From assembly GCA_002356435.2 (NCBI GenBank), contig AP018040.2:1798001-1862000 (forward strand): 64,000 nucleotides of DNA, given 5' to 3'. Below the pieces are notes generated by a model. That model did not search any database. It saw only the letters and a program-made list of their open reading frames with translations, and was not told the DNA's origin. Source of the DNA: Petrimonas sp. IBARAKI. GTDB lineage: Bacteria > Bacteroidota > Bacteroidia > Bacteroidales > Dysgonomonadaceae. The first letter of the stretch is position 1. Every line of letters begins with the position of its first letter. Of the stretch, positions 24,585 to 34,018 are shown piece by piece. The position numbers and the translations under genes are program-made.

Positions 24585-25463
24585 ATGGCAGACATTAAAA
24601 AAAATGCGGTCTTATCTGAATTGCTTACCGAGCACAGTGAACTTATACCTGTTGTGAACAGGTTTGGCATAAAACTGGGAGTGGGAGAGAAAACGATCGA
24701 AAAAATCTGCTTGGAAAATGACCTGAACATTGATTTCATTCTGGCCATCCTGAATGTTTACCTGGATGAAGAATATAATCCGGAAAAGGATCTCGATGCG
24801 TTTGATGTCTCATTTATCGTGGATTATCTTAAACGTACCGTCGAAAATTATATGCAGGCGTCTGTTCCGAACCTGGAAAAGCACTTCACCCCTTTTATCG
24901 CGATGAGTGGTGGCGAAAATGAAGAACTAAAACTGTTGCATAAAATATTCTATCAGTTCAAATCGGAGCTTTCTGAACATCTGCAGCAAGGCCTTGAGCA
25001 GCTCAGTGACTACCCAAATGAATTGTTGCACGATTTAAAAAACATTATCATCAGGCATATTTCGGGAAATTTTAACCAAAACCTTGCTTACGCGGTTATT
25101 TTTTCAATAACTGCCCTCGAAAAGGAGCTGCACATTCATAACCGGTTGCTGGAAAAAGTGTTGCGTCCGAAACTCAAGGAACTGGATTCCGGACATATCG
25201 AACACCTGAACCATACCTTTTCCGATGAACATAAATTGCAAGAGGAGAATAAGCAGTTGACCAACCGGGAAATAGAGGTACTGAAGCTTATAGTTCAGGG
25301 ACGTTTAAACAAAGAGATTGCCGATAAGCTGAACATAAGCCTGAACACAGTCCTTTCGCACCGTAAAAATATTATTGCGAAGACCGGTATTAAAACGGTT
25401 TCCGGGCTTACGTTTTACTCTATTTCCAACGGATATGTTTCTCCCGGCGACCATGTTGTTTAG
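24585..25463 (+). CDS. LuxR-type regulator with an N-terminal ScdA/hemerythrin-like part
   Basis: A 292-residue protein. Residues about 1-75 resemble the ScdA N-terminal region of di-iron repair proteins (LTEHSELIPVVNRFGIKLGVG). The middle (80-215) is helical with spaced histidines (HFTPF, LLHKIFYQF, SEHLQQ, IIRHISG), like a hemerythrin-type four-helix bundle. Residues about 225-285 are a LuxR/GerE helix-turn-helix: LTNREIEVLKLIVQGRLNKE. A di-iron sensor of NO or oxygen acting on transcription fits the YgbA neighbour, but this is inference. It has no receiver domain. Confidence 0.75.
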   Translation: MADIKKNAVLSELLTEHSELIPVVNRFGIKLGVGEKTIEKICLENDLNIDFILAILNVYLDEEYNPEKDLDAFDVSFIVDYLKRTVENYMQASVPNLEKHFTPFIAMSGGENEELKLLHKIFYQFKSELSEHLQQGLEQLSDYPNELLHDLKNIIIRHISGNFNQNLAYAVIFSITALEKELHIHNRLLEKVLRPKLKELDSGHIEHLNHTFSDEHKLQEENKQLTNREIEVLKLIVQGRLNKEIADKLNISLNTVLSHRKNIIAKTGIKTVSGLTFYSISNGYVSPGDHVV

Positions 25464-25480
25464 CAAAGGCAAAAAGGAAT

Positions 25481-26644
25481 ATGAATAATAAAACAATTGC
25501 ATTTATAGCCAACTTTACGGGCATCTTTCTTTTCGGAATTTCCATGGTGATTATCGGTTCGATTTTGCCGTTGCTGAAGGCCCGTTTCGGAATGTCTGAT
25601 ATTGCTGCCGGAGGTTTATTCTCAGTTCTTCCCGTTGGTATGCTTGCCGGCTCGGTTTTGTTTGGGCCTGTTGTAGACAAGTTCGGTTACAGGTGGGTGC
25701 TTTCCGTTGCTTCGCTGTTTCTATCGCTCGGGTTTTTCGGGATAGTCCACGTGGGTTCCCTTCACTTGTTGAGGGCCGGTATTTTCTTTTTCGGATTGGG
25801 CGGTGGAGTCATTAACGGCGGTACCAGCGCATTGGTTTCCGACTTAAGCGAAGGAAAAAATAAAATCATAAACCTGAACTGGCTAGGATTGTTTTACGGT
25901 ATTGGTGCATTTTCCATGCCAATGATCCTGAGCCGGATAGATGAGATACATTACACCTTGGTTATTGATGTGGTGAGTGGCATCAGCCTGGCTGTTGCCT
26001 TAATTTTTCTTCTCATCAATTATCCGTTGACCGTTCAAAAGGAAAAAATATCGTTAAAGCTCATTCCTGTTTTTGTAAAGAACAAGCTGTTTATGGCCAT
26101 TTGTTTTTACCTGTTTTTTCAGTCGGCCTTCGAAGCCATAATCAACAATTGGTCGGTTTCGTTTTTTATTGATAAACTTGCCGTGCCTCAATATCAGGCA
26201 TTGATAGCATTATCGGTTTCTGTCTCAGGACTGGTTTGCATGAGAATTCTTACGGGAAGCGTATTGAAAAAATGGCATCATTTTCGGTTGATTCAATTGT
26301 CGTTATTGCTGTTTTCGCTCGGGTTGATCTGTCTGGTGCTACCGGCATCCTACTTTGTGCACTTGCTGGGAATGTTTCTTATCGGTAGCGGCCTGGCCCC
26401 GGGTTTTCCGGTCATGCTGGGTTTGGTAGGTGAAATCTTCAAGGAGGTTTCCGGGACTGCTTTCAGTTTTGCGATGCTCATTGCGCTCACCGGAAATACA
26501 ATTATAAATTATTCAATCGGCATACTGACCGAAAAGTTTGGAATGAATGTTTTTCCGTATGTGGTTCTTGTGGAAATTGTAATGATGATTTTTATTTTCC
26601 TGTTGATTGGAAAAGCAGATAAGAAAACGGCTATTCGTTATTGA
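25481..26644 (+). CDS. MFS transporter
   Basis: A 387-residue major facilitator protein with about 12 hydrophobic helices. The loop 2-3 motif is seen as GPVVDKFGYRWVL and a glycine-rich helix GLGGGVINGGTSALV follows. The general look is of the sugar/FucP-like group, but the substrate cannot be read from sequence. It starts 17 bases after the LuxR-type gene and is 18 bases before the creatininase-family gene, so the run is probably one operon. Confidence 0.85.
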   Translation: MNNKTIAFIANFTGIFLFGISMVIIGSILPLLKARFGMSDIAAGGLFSVLPVGMLAGSVLFGPVVDKFGYRWVLSVASLFLSLGFFGIVHVGSLHLLRAGIFFFGLGGGVINGGTSALVSDLSEGKNKIINLNWLGLFYGIGAFSMPMILSRIDEIHYTLVIDVVSGISLAVALIFLLINYPLTVQKEKISLKLIPVFVKNKLFMAICFYLFFQSAFEAIINNWSVSFFIDKLAVPQYQALIALSVSVSGLVCMRILTGSVLKKWHHFRLIQLSLLLFSLGLICLVLPASYFVHLLGMFLIGSGLAPGFPVMLGLVGEIFKEVSGTAFSFAMLIALTGNTIINYSIGILTEKFGMNVFPYVVLVEIVMMIFIFLLIGKADKKTAIRY

Positions 26645-26662
26645 CATTTAATTTTTCAACAT

Positions 26663-27409
26663 ATGAACTCAATTGATTTAAGGTCTGCCAACTGGAAGGA
26701 CGTAAAAGAAGCCAGCTACGATGCCGTGGTATTACCCTGGGGCGCTTTTGAGCCGCACAATTATCATTTACCGTACCTTACGGATTGTTACTTATCGCAT
26801 CATATAGCCTTGGAGAGCGCTTTACTCGCTTATGAGAAATCCGGCGTGTTGTGTGCTGTTCTGCCGCCGGTTTATTTCGGATCACAAAACCCCGGACAAT
26901 GGGACTTGCCGTTGTGCATTCACACGAACAGCGAGACGCAAAAAGCCATATTGTGCGATATAGTCGATTCCCTGCACGGGCAAGGATTAAAAAAGCTGGT
27001 TATCGTAAACGGACACGGCGGCAATACATTCAAAACCTACATTCGCGATTTAGCCAAGAAATATCCCGATTTTACCGTTATCGCCGTGGACTGGTGGTCC
27101 ATTGTGCCTACCGGTGCCTACTTTGAAGAGAAGATCGATGAGCACGGTGGGGAGCAGGAAACCTCGGTGCTGCTCCATTACCGTCCCGATTTGGTGAAGA
27201 TGGAACAAGCCGGTAATGGCAAAACATCTCCCTTACCGATGGAGTCCATCAATCAAAAAGTTGGCTGGTTACCACGACCCTGGCAACAGGTTTCCGAAGA
27301 CACAGGGATAGGTAATCCTGCAAAATCCACCGCCGAAAAAGGCAAAAGATATGCCGAAGCTGTGGTTGGGAAAATTGCCGGTTTACTGGTTGAGTTGAAA
27401 GCGTGGTAA
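26663..27409 (+). CDS. Creatininase-family amidohydrolase
   Basis: A 248-residue protein of the creatininase/MftE fold. Metal-binding landmarks: LPWGAFEPHNYHLPYLTDC (Glu and His near residues 30-36 and the Asp after), NGHGGN (near 116) and DEHGGEQETS (near 155-164). Family members hydrolyse creatinine, guanidine-type or formamide compounds, or peptides in cofactor maturation. The neighbouring MFS gene suggests uptake and hydrolysis of a small compound; the identity is unknown. It converges on acnA with a gap of 21 bases. Confidence 0.85.
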   Translation: MNSIDLRSANWKDVKEASYDAVVLPWGAFEPHNYHLPYLTDCYLSHHIALESALLAYEKSGVLCAVLPPVYFGSQNPGQWDLPLCIHTNSETQKAILCDIVDSLHGQGLKKLVIVNGHGGNTFKTYIRDLAKKYPDFTVIAVDWWSIVPTGAYFEEKIDEHGGEQETSVLLHYRPDLVKMEQAGNGKTSPLPMESINQKVGWLPRPWQQVSEDTGIGNPAKSTAEKGKRYAEAVVGKIAGLLVELKAW

Positions 27410-27430
27410 ATCTTATCCACAACATTTTTA

Positions 27431-30205
27431 TCAACTGTTCTTCAGGTAATCCCTCAGCACGTACTGCAAGATTCCGTTGTTTCTGTAGTATTCAATTTCG
27501 ATAGCGGAATCCAAACGTACTTCCACTTCGAATACGGTCACTTTTCCGTCAGGATGTACCGCTTCAACCTCCAGTAATTTATGGGGGATCAGGTTGTCGG
27601 CCAGCCCGGTGATGTTGTAGGTTTCGGTTCCGTCCAGACCGAGGGTTTCCGCATTCTCACCTGCGAGGAATACAAGCGGTGCTACCCCCATTCCTACGAG
27701 ATTACTCCGGTGAATGCGTTCGAAGCTTTCGGCTATGACGGCTTTTACACCCAACAGGAAAGTTCCTTTGGCTGCCCAGTCGCGGGAAGAACCTGAACCG
27801 TATTCTTTACCCGCTAAGATGATTAAGGGCGTTTTATCCCGTTTATACGCCATCGCTGTTTCGTAAACGGTTTTTACCTCATCGGTCGGAAAATACCGGC
27901 TGAAACCACCTTCCCGGTCAACGATTCTGTTTCTGATACGCACGTTGGCAAAAGTACCTCGCATCATCACTTCGTGGTTTCCGCGCCGTGCCCCGTACGA
28001 GTTAAAATCCGCTTTCCCCACTCCGTGGGCTTTCAGGTACTGTCCTGCGGCACTCTCTTCCCGGAATGAACCTGCCGGCGAAATGTGATCGGTGGTTACC
28101 GAGTCGCCCAGGTAGAGAAGTACGCGGGCGTTTCGGATATTGATCATCGGGTCGGGGTCTACAGTGAGGTCTTTAAAAAACGGAGCTTCTTTTATATAGG
28201 TGGATTGCCTGTTCCATTCGAAATTTTCATCGAGATTTACTTTCAGCTCCTGCCAATCTTTTGAACCTTCGAAAATAACATCATACACTTCTTGAAAATC
28301 GTTTTGTTTCACACATTTGTTGATGGTTTCCACAATCTCTTCCCGACCGGGCCAAACGTCTGCCAGATAGACAGGATTTCCGTTAGGATCATAATCCAGG
28401 GGTTCCTCCATAAGGTTAATATCGACGCGTCCGGCCAATGCATAAGCTACTACCAGCATGGGCGACATCAGGAAATTCATTTTGACCTGCGGGTGGACCC
28501 GTGCCTCGAAATTCCGGTTCCCCGATAAGACTGACGCCACTACCAGATCTCCTTTCTCAACGGCTTCCGCTATTTGTGGCGGTAAAGGACCGGAGTTACC
28601 GATACAGGAGGTGCATCCATAACCTACGGTATGGAAACGCAACGCATCAAAATATTCATTTAGTCCCGCCCGTTTCAAGTACTGCGTAACCACTTTTGAG
28701 CCGGGGGCCAGCGAAGTTTTTACCCACGACTTGGTCCTTAATCCTTTTTCTACCGCATTACGGGCCAATAACCCGGCGCCAATCATCACGGCAGGATTAG
28801 AGGTGTTGGTACAGCTGGTGATGGCCGCAATAACGATGCTCCCGTCGCTGAGGATAAGTTCTTTGTTCTTGTGTTTAATGCGTACGGATTGCAGGGATTC
28901 CGCAATGATTTCGTGTGGAGCAGCGCCTTCGACAGGCGTTTTACCGAAGGTGAACTCTGTTCCCGAACCGCCGTCGGCCAACCATGCTGACTCCGAACGT
29001 TGCAGAGGGGATTGGTACTTTCGGTTGTGTTCTTTTTCAAGCAACTCGGAAAATTTGTATCCCAGCTCTTTTACCGGAATTTTGTCCTGAGGCCGTTTTG
29101 GGCCGGAGACGGTCGGCTCCAGCGTGGATAGGTCGAACTCCACTACCGATGAATAAGCGATCTTCTCGTTGCCTGTTCTCCACAACAGGTTTTCCTTGCT
29201 GTATTCCTCCACAATCTTTATCTGCTCCGGTGAACGGTTGGTAACGTGCATGTATTCCAACGTCCGATTGTCAATGGGAAAATAGGTTACCGTACATCCG
29301 AATTCGGGCGACATATTGGCAATGGTAGCCCGGTCGGTTACCGTCAGGTTGTCCAGCCCGTCACCAAAAACTTCCACGAATTTTCCCACCACACCTTTTT
29401 CACGCAGCACTTTTGTAATGGACAGTACCATATCTGTGGCCGTACAGCCCGCCGGAATGGTGCCGGCAAGTTTTAGCCCGATAACTTCGGGACAAGTGAA
29501 GAAAATAGGCTGTCCCAGCATGGCAGCTTCCGCTTCAATTCCACCTACGCCCCAGCCGACAACTCCGATCCCGTTTACCATTGGTGTGTGTGAGTCGGTT
29601 CCCACCAGGGTGTCGGGAAACAACCATCCGTCGCGTATTGTGATTCCCTGAGCCAGGTATTCCAGGTTTACCTGATGGCATATACCCATTCCAGGTGGCA
29701 CAACGGTAAAGTTTTTCAATCCTTTTTGTGCCCATTTCAGCAGTTCGTAACGCTCCTTGTTCCTTTCGTATTCCAACTCCACGTTCTTGCTGTAGGAGTA
29801 ATTGGTCCCGAAATAATCCACTTGAACCGAATGATCGATAACCAAATCGACCGGAATAGCCGGATTGATTTTTTGTCCGTTTTTTCCGTGACGGACGTAT
29901 TCAGCTCTTAGTGAAGCCATATCCACTACAGCCGGCACGCCGGTAAAATCCTGCATCAAGATACGTGCCGGTTTAAACGGGATATCTTTGTCCACGGGAT
30001 TGGGCGACCAATGGGTCAACGTCTGAATATGATCATCGGTGATGCTGAAGCCGTCGTAATTTCTCAACACGTTTTCCAGAAGAATCCGGATACTGAAGGG
30101 TAAGTGCTCAATGGCCTCCCCCGGCAGATTCTTCAATGAACTGTAACGATAGCTGTGGCCATTAACTTCAATGGTTTCGACAGCTCTTGCAGTTGAATAA
30201 GCCAT
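27431..30205 (-). CDS. acnA: Aconitate hydratase (AcnA/IRP1 type)
   Basis: A 924-residue enzyme interconverting citrate and isocitrate in the cytoplasm. The three 4Fe-4S cysteines are present: Cys465 in ITSCTNTSNP and Cys531/Cys534 in GCTSCIGNSGPLP. The swivel domain near the C-terminus has EYGSGSSRDWAAKG. Length and order match the monomeric AcnA class. The start MAYSTARAVETIEV is chosen; the frame opens eight codons earlier with no family support. It is a single gene with 65 bases to the esterase gene upstream. Confidence 0.95.
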   Translation of the reverse strand: MAYSTARAVETIEVNGHSYRYSSLKNLPGEAIEHLPFSIRILLENVLRNYDGFSITDDHIQTLTHWSPNPVDKDIPFKPARILMQDFTGVPAVVDMASLRAEYVRHGKNGQKINPAIPVDLVIDHSVQVDYFGTNYSYSKNVELEYERNKERYELLKWAQKGLKNFTVVPPGMGICHQVNLEYLAQGITIRDGWLFPDTLVGTDSHTPMVNGIGVVGWGVGGIEAEAAMLGQPIFFTCPEVIGLKLAGTIPAGCTATDMVLSITKVLREKGVVGKFVEVFGDGLDNLTVTDRATIANMSPEFGCTVTYFPIDNRTLEYMHVTNRSPEQIKIVEEYSKENLLWRTGNEKIAYSSVVEFDLSTLEPTVSGPKRPQDKIPVKELGYKFSELLEKEHNRKYQSPLQRSESAWLADGGSGTEFTFGKTPVEGAAPHEIIAESLQSVRIKHKNKELILSDGSIVIAAITSCTNTSNPAVMIGAGLLARNAVEKGLRTKSWVKTSLAPGSKVVTQYLKRAGLNEYFDALRFHTVGYGCTSCIGNSGPLPPQIAEAVEKGDLVVASVLSGNRNFEARVHPQVKMNFLMSPMLVVAYALAGRVDINLMEEPLDYDPNGNPVYLADVWPGREEIVETINKCVKQNDFQEVYDVIFEGSKDWQELKVNLDENFEWNRQSTYIKEAPFFKDLTVDPDPMINIRNARVLLYLGDSVTTDHISPAGSFREESAAGQYLKAHGVGKADFNSYGARRGNHEVMMRGTFANVRIRNRIVDREGGFSRYFPTDEVKTVYETAMAYKRDKTPLIILAGKEYGSGSSRDWAAKGTFLLGVKAVIAESFERIHRSNLVGMGVAPLVFLAGENAETLGLDGTETYNITGLADNLIPHKLLEVEAVHPDGKVTVFEVEVRLDSAIEIEYYRNNGILQYVLRDYLKNS

Positions 30206-30270
30206 AATTTTAATTGTTAAAATTAACACAAAAGTTAAACATATTTTCCGCTTACCTGTCTTTTGAAGGT

Positions 30271-31800
30271 CTATTCACGTAACCCCTCCAGCCACTTCGA
30301 TAGTTCGGAAAGAAAAAGAGAATGATACGAATAGGATTCCCTGTATCCGAAACCGTGACCCCCGGCCGGATACAACAAAAATGTTACCGGGACGTTGTTC
30401 CGTTGCAATGCTTCAACATATCGGAATCCGTTTTGCGGAGGGACAACCTTATCGTCTGCAGCGAAGATAACAAACGCCGGAGGCGTCTCTCCGGTTACTT
30501 GTTTATCGTTAGAGTATTTGCTGGTAAGTTCTGGCGAAGGATCTTCCCCGATCAGGTTTTTTCTCGATCCAGCGTGTGTAAATGTTTTATCCATGGTTAT
30601 TACCGGGTAAAGCAGTATCTGATAGGCGGGACGGTCGGCGCCGCTCGTATGCGTAGCGTAAGTTGAAGCCAGGTGCCCGCCTGCCGATGAGCCCATTATA
30701 CCGATATCCTCCGGATTAATGCGCCATTCCGAAGCATGCTGTTTCACCAGATCGAAAGCTACCTTAACATCAATAAACGGAACGGAGGGATTGCCTTGCG
30801 GCATCCGGTACTTCAGTACGACAAGAGCAATGCCCCTTTCCAGGAAAAAAGGTGCCCAATCGAACCCTTCGTGAAAAACAGCCAGCCCCTGATACCCTCC
30901 GCCGGGTAAGGCAATAACTGCTCTTCCTGTAGCTTTATCGGGATCGGGCAGGTATACGCGCACAGAAGGAGCAAGCATGCCTCTTGAATCCTCCTTGTCC
31001 ATTGCCGGAGTGTCTTTTACAGTTCCCAACGAGTATTCTGCCCATTCTTTGGGTTGAACCGCCTGTTTGATTGCCTTCCCCCAGAATTCACCGAGTTTTT
31101 GCGCACCTGTCTTGTTCGGATGAAGGTAAAACGTTCCTGAATTACCTTCTTCTTTGAAAAAGAGCGGTTTGTTGTCCTTGAAATGATCGAATGCGGCTGT
31201 GTCTCCCAGCATTACCTGTCCGGGGAAAATGGAGCCATAATCGGCTGCCAGTTTCTTCAACTCCGGAAAATAAGACTGCAATACCTCCAGTCCTTCCTGC
31301 AGATAAGTGGATCTGTTGTGTGTGGTGGGGCTGTACCATATGGGCCGGTTGAGCACGATCCGGCTGGAAGGATATAACCTCAGGAGCTCATCCGTGATCG
31401 CCTTCATGTTTGTATAATATTGTTCCGGCTGCATGCGAGACTTGAGGTTTCCACGCAACGCGCTGTCGTTAGTTCCTAGCATAATGGAGAAGAGAAGCGT
31501 CCCGCCTTCTTTCGATAACTCGTCGGCAGCAGCTTTCACTCTTGTGAAAAAAGTGTTGGAAGCGGGTAGAAAGTTCACTGTAGTCGAGCCACTTATACCA
31601 CAATTGCGAAATTCAATTTTTCCCGGGATTCGTTGCTCAAGCCACCGTACAGCCTGCACGGGAGGCGCTTCTTCGTGCGGGTTATCCAGTATAACTCCCT
31701 GCGTGATGCTGTTACCGATAAATACGATGTTTGTCTGTTGTGCAGAGGCAACGGTTGCACAGCCGACGATAAAAATGTAAAAAGAAAAAAGATATTTCAT
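30271..31800 (-). CDS. Secreted two-domain esterase: SGNH hydrolase plus alpha/beta hydrolase
   Basis: A 509-residue protein with a signal peptide (1-20, ending ASA). The first half is an SGNH/GDSL hydrolase with the nucleophile block FIGNSITQG (Ser31), GTNDS and a late HPNKTG. The second half, from about residue 280, is an alpha/beta hydrolase: oxyanion HGGG-like LPGGGYQG, nucleophile elbow GSSAGGH, and acid/base region ending GGHGFG. Such fused esterases act on acetylated plant polysaccharides in Bacteroidota; that role is inference. The start at 31800 is chosen because it begins the signal peptide. Confidence 0.85.
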   Translation of the reverse strand: MKYLFSFYIFIVGCATVASAQQTNIVFIGNSITQGVILDNPHEEAPPVQAVRWLEQRIPGKIEFRNCGISGSTTVNFLPASNTFFTRVKAAADELSKEGGTLLFSIMLGTNDSALRGNLKSRMQPEQYYTNMKAITDELLRLYPSSRIVLNRPIWYSPTTHNRSTYLQEGLEVLQSYFPELKKLAADYGSIFPGQVMLGDTAAFDHFKDNKPLFFKEEGNSGTFYLHPNKTGAQKLGEFWGKAIKQAVQPKEWAEYSLGTVKDTPAMDKEDSRGMLAPSVRVYLPDPDKATGRAVIALPGGGYQGLAVFHEGFDWAPFFLERGIALVVLKYRMPQGNPSVPFIDVKVAFDLVKQHASEWRINPEDIGIMGSSAGGHLASTYATHTSGADRPAYQILLYPVITMDKTFTHAGSRKNLIGEDPSPELTSKYSNDKQVTGETPPAFVIFAADDKVVPPQNGFRYVEALQRNNVPVTFLLYPAGGHGFGYRESYSYHSLFLSELSKWLEGLRE

Positions 31801-31995
31801 ACGATTAAAATTAAAGCGAAAACCCGAGTTAAACCATAACCTCGTCCGGACCGAGGATTCAGAATAACCGATTTTTCGTCCAAATTTACAAAACATTCGC
31901 TAACAACAATAAGCAAAAGAAAGAAAACTATTTTTTTGCTGTTAACTTCTCAAAAACAAATCCCTAAAACACTTTTTTAACTAAGCAAAAAAGAG

Positions 31996-32003
31996 TAATT
32001 TTG
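31996..32003 (+). promoter_or_regulatory. -7 box upstream of mutA
   Basis: TAATTTTG fits TAnnTTTG and lies about 100 bases before mutA, giving a leader of about 95 bases. Confidence 0.45.
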
Positions 32004-32104
32004 CAAGCTTATTGAGAGTAAGAACAAAGACAATATTTTTTTCTATCATCCCTTACTTTCCTTGTTAGCATGAAAAGACCTAAAATAATAAATATGAGTA
32101 AATT

Positions 32105-34003
32105 ATGAGTAATCAGAAAGAAAAACTTTTTACCGATTTTCCTCCGGTATCCACGGAAGAGTGGATGGAAGTTATAAACAAAGACCTGAAAGGGGCTGAC
32201 TTTCAAAAAAGACTGGTGTGGAAAACAAACGAAGGTTTTAATGTAAATCCTTTCTACAGGGCCGAAAACATCGAGGGGTTTTCTTCGGCCGGAAATCTGC
32301 CGGGACAATTCCCTTACGTGCGCAGCACAAGAAAGGACAATGTTTGGTATGTGCGTCAGGATATCGACGTGAATGATTATGCCGATGCCAACAGGAAAGC
32401 CTTGTCGCTGTTGGACAAAGGTGTTACATCACTTGGGTTTCATCTTCCGAAGAATGACCTTTCGGCGGAAAACCTCAAAGTTCTTCTCAACGGCATCGCT
32501 CCCGATAAAGTGGAGTTGAACTTCAGAACCTGTATCTCCAAAACACACGAGCTTGCCCGGCTGGTGGTGGCATACGTTACTTCGCAAAACCTGGATCTTC
32601 TGAGATGTTTTGGCTCCATCGAGTACGATCCGTTCCGGAAGATCCTGAAAAAAGGAGTGGATGTACCCAACTGGATGGACGATGCTGCCGAAATGGTGAA
32701 AATCACGGCTTCGCTTCCCCGCTACAGAAGTATTTCCATTACCGGAAACTTGCTGAACGATGCCGGGGCATACAGCTACCAGGAGTTGGGCTTCAGCCTT
32801 TCCTACGCAAATCAGTTGTTGGGTGCACTTATCGGAAAAGGGCTTGCCCCGTCGTTAGTAGCCAAAAAAATTAAATTTGAATTGGGTGTAGGATCCAACT
32901 ATTTTATGGAAATTGCCAAATTCCGTGCGGGACGTTGGTTGTGGGCCGAGATTGTGAATGCATACAAGCCGCCTTGCCCTCCTTATATTGAATGTGAAAA
33001 CACTGCTGCAGACGGCACTTGCCTTTGTGCGGCCAAAATGAATATTCACGCTTCCACATCGCGATTTAATCAGTCGCTTTATGACCCGTACGTGAATTTG
33101 CTACGGACACAAACCGAAGCTATGTCGGCTACTCTTGGTGCGGTGGATTCGCTGACAGTACGCCCTTTTGACGAAGCGTTTGAAACGCCATCCGAATTTG
33201 CGAAACGCATTGCCGTGAATCAGCAACTGTTGTTAAAAGAAGAAGCACACTTCGATAAAGTTACCGATCCTTCTTCGGGCTCTTACTATATAGAAACATT
33301 AACTGTATCGCTTGCCGAACAAGCCTGGAAATTATTCCTCGAAACTGAAGAAAAAGGTTTTTACGAAGCTCTCAAAGCAGGTACTGTACAAGATGCCATC
33401 GCAGCATCGTGCGATGCTCGTTTTAATGCAGTGGCCAACAGAAAAGAAATTCTGCTGGGAACCAACCAGTATCCAAATTTCACGGAAAAAATGGCTGAAA
33501 AATTAGCTGATCCTAAAGATCATTCGTGTGGGTGCGGTACTGGAGACAAGACGGCACTGAAGCCACTTGTGATACGGCGTTTGGCCGAACCGTTCAACAC
33601 GCTTCGTTTGGCTACCGAAAAGAGCGGTAAAACACCGAAAGTGTTTATGCTTACTATCGGGAACCTGGCTATGCGCCTCGCTCGTTCGCAATTCTCCAGC
33701 AACTTCTTCTCGTGTGCAGGGTACCAGATCATCGATAACAACGGTTTTCCAACAGTGGAAGATGGCGTAACTGCTGCCCGTAATGCAGGAGCCGACGTGG
33801 TGGTTCTCTGTTCAAGCGACGACGAGTATGTGGAATTGGCTCCCAAGGCTTTTGATCTGTTAAAAGGCGGAAAAGAGATCTTTGTAGTTGCAGGCGCTCC
33901 CGCTTGTATGGACGATTTGAAAGCTCACGGAATTGAATACTTCATCCATGTTCGCAGCAACGTGTATGAAACGTTGAAAGGGTTTAACAAGAGATTACTC
34001 TAA
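32105..34003 (+). CDS. mutA: Methylmalonyl-CoA mutase small (beta) subunit
   Basis: A 632-residue subunit of the AdoCbl-dependent mutase that converts succinyl-CoA and methylmalonyl-CoA in propionate metabolism. It has the barrel segments of the family (YDPYVNLLRTQTEAMSATLG, DPSSGSYYIETLT), and a C-terminal flavodoxin-like domain in which the DxHxxG cobalamin motif is missing (the matching stretch is LTIGNLAMRLARS), as expected for the non-catalytic subunit. Two odd cysteine patches lie at about residues 286-307 (CPPYIEC, CLC) and near 475 (HSCGCG). mutB is two genes downstream. Confidence 0.94.
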   Translation: MSNQKEKLFTDFPPVSTEEWMEVINKDLKGADFQKRLVWKTNEGFNVNPFYRAENIEGFSSAGNLPGQFPYVRSTRKDNVWYVRQDIDVNDYADANRKALSLLDKGVTSLGFHLPKNDLSAENLKVLLNGIAPDKVELNFRTCISKTHELARLVVAYVTSQNLDLLRCFGSIEYDPFRKILKKGVDVPNWMDDAAEMVKITASLPRYRSISITGNLLNDAGAYSYQELGFSLSYANQLLGALIGKGLAPSLVAKKIKFELGVGSNYFMEIAKFRAGRWLWAEIVNAYKPPCPPYIECENTAADGTCLCAAKMNIHASTSRFNQSLYDPYVNLLRTQTEAMSATLGAVDSLTVRPFDEAFETPSEFAKRIAVNQQLLLKEEAHFDKVTDPSSGSYYIETLTVSLAEQAWKLFLETEEKGFYEALKAGTVQDAIAASCDARFNAVANRKEILLGTNQYPNFTEKMAEKLADPKDHSCGCGTGDKTALKPLVIRRLAEPFNTLRLATEKSGKTPKVFMLTIGNLAMRLARSQFSSNFFSCAGYQIIDNNGFPTVEDGVTAARNAGADVVVLCSSDDEYVELAPKAFDLLKGGKEIFVVAGAPACMDDLKAHGIEYFIHVRSNVYETLKGFNKRLL

Positions 34004-34018
34004 CAATCCAAACAAAAT

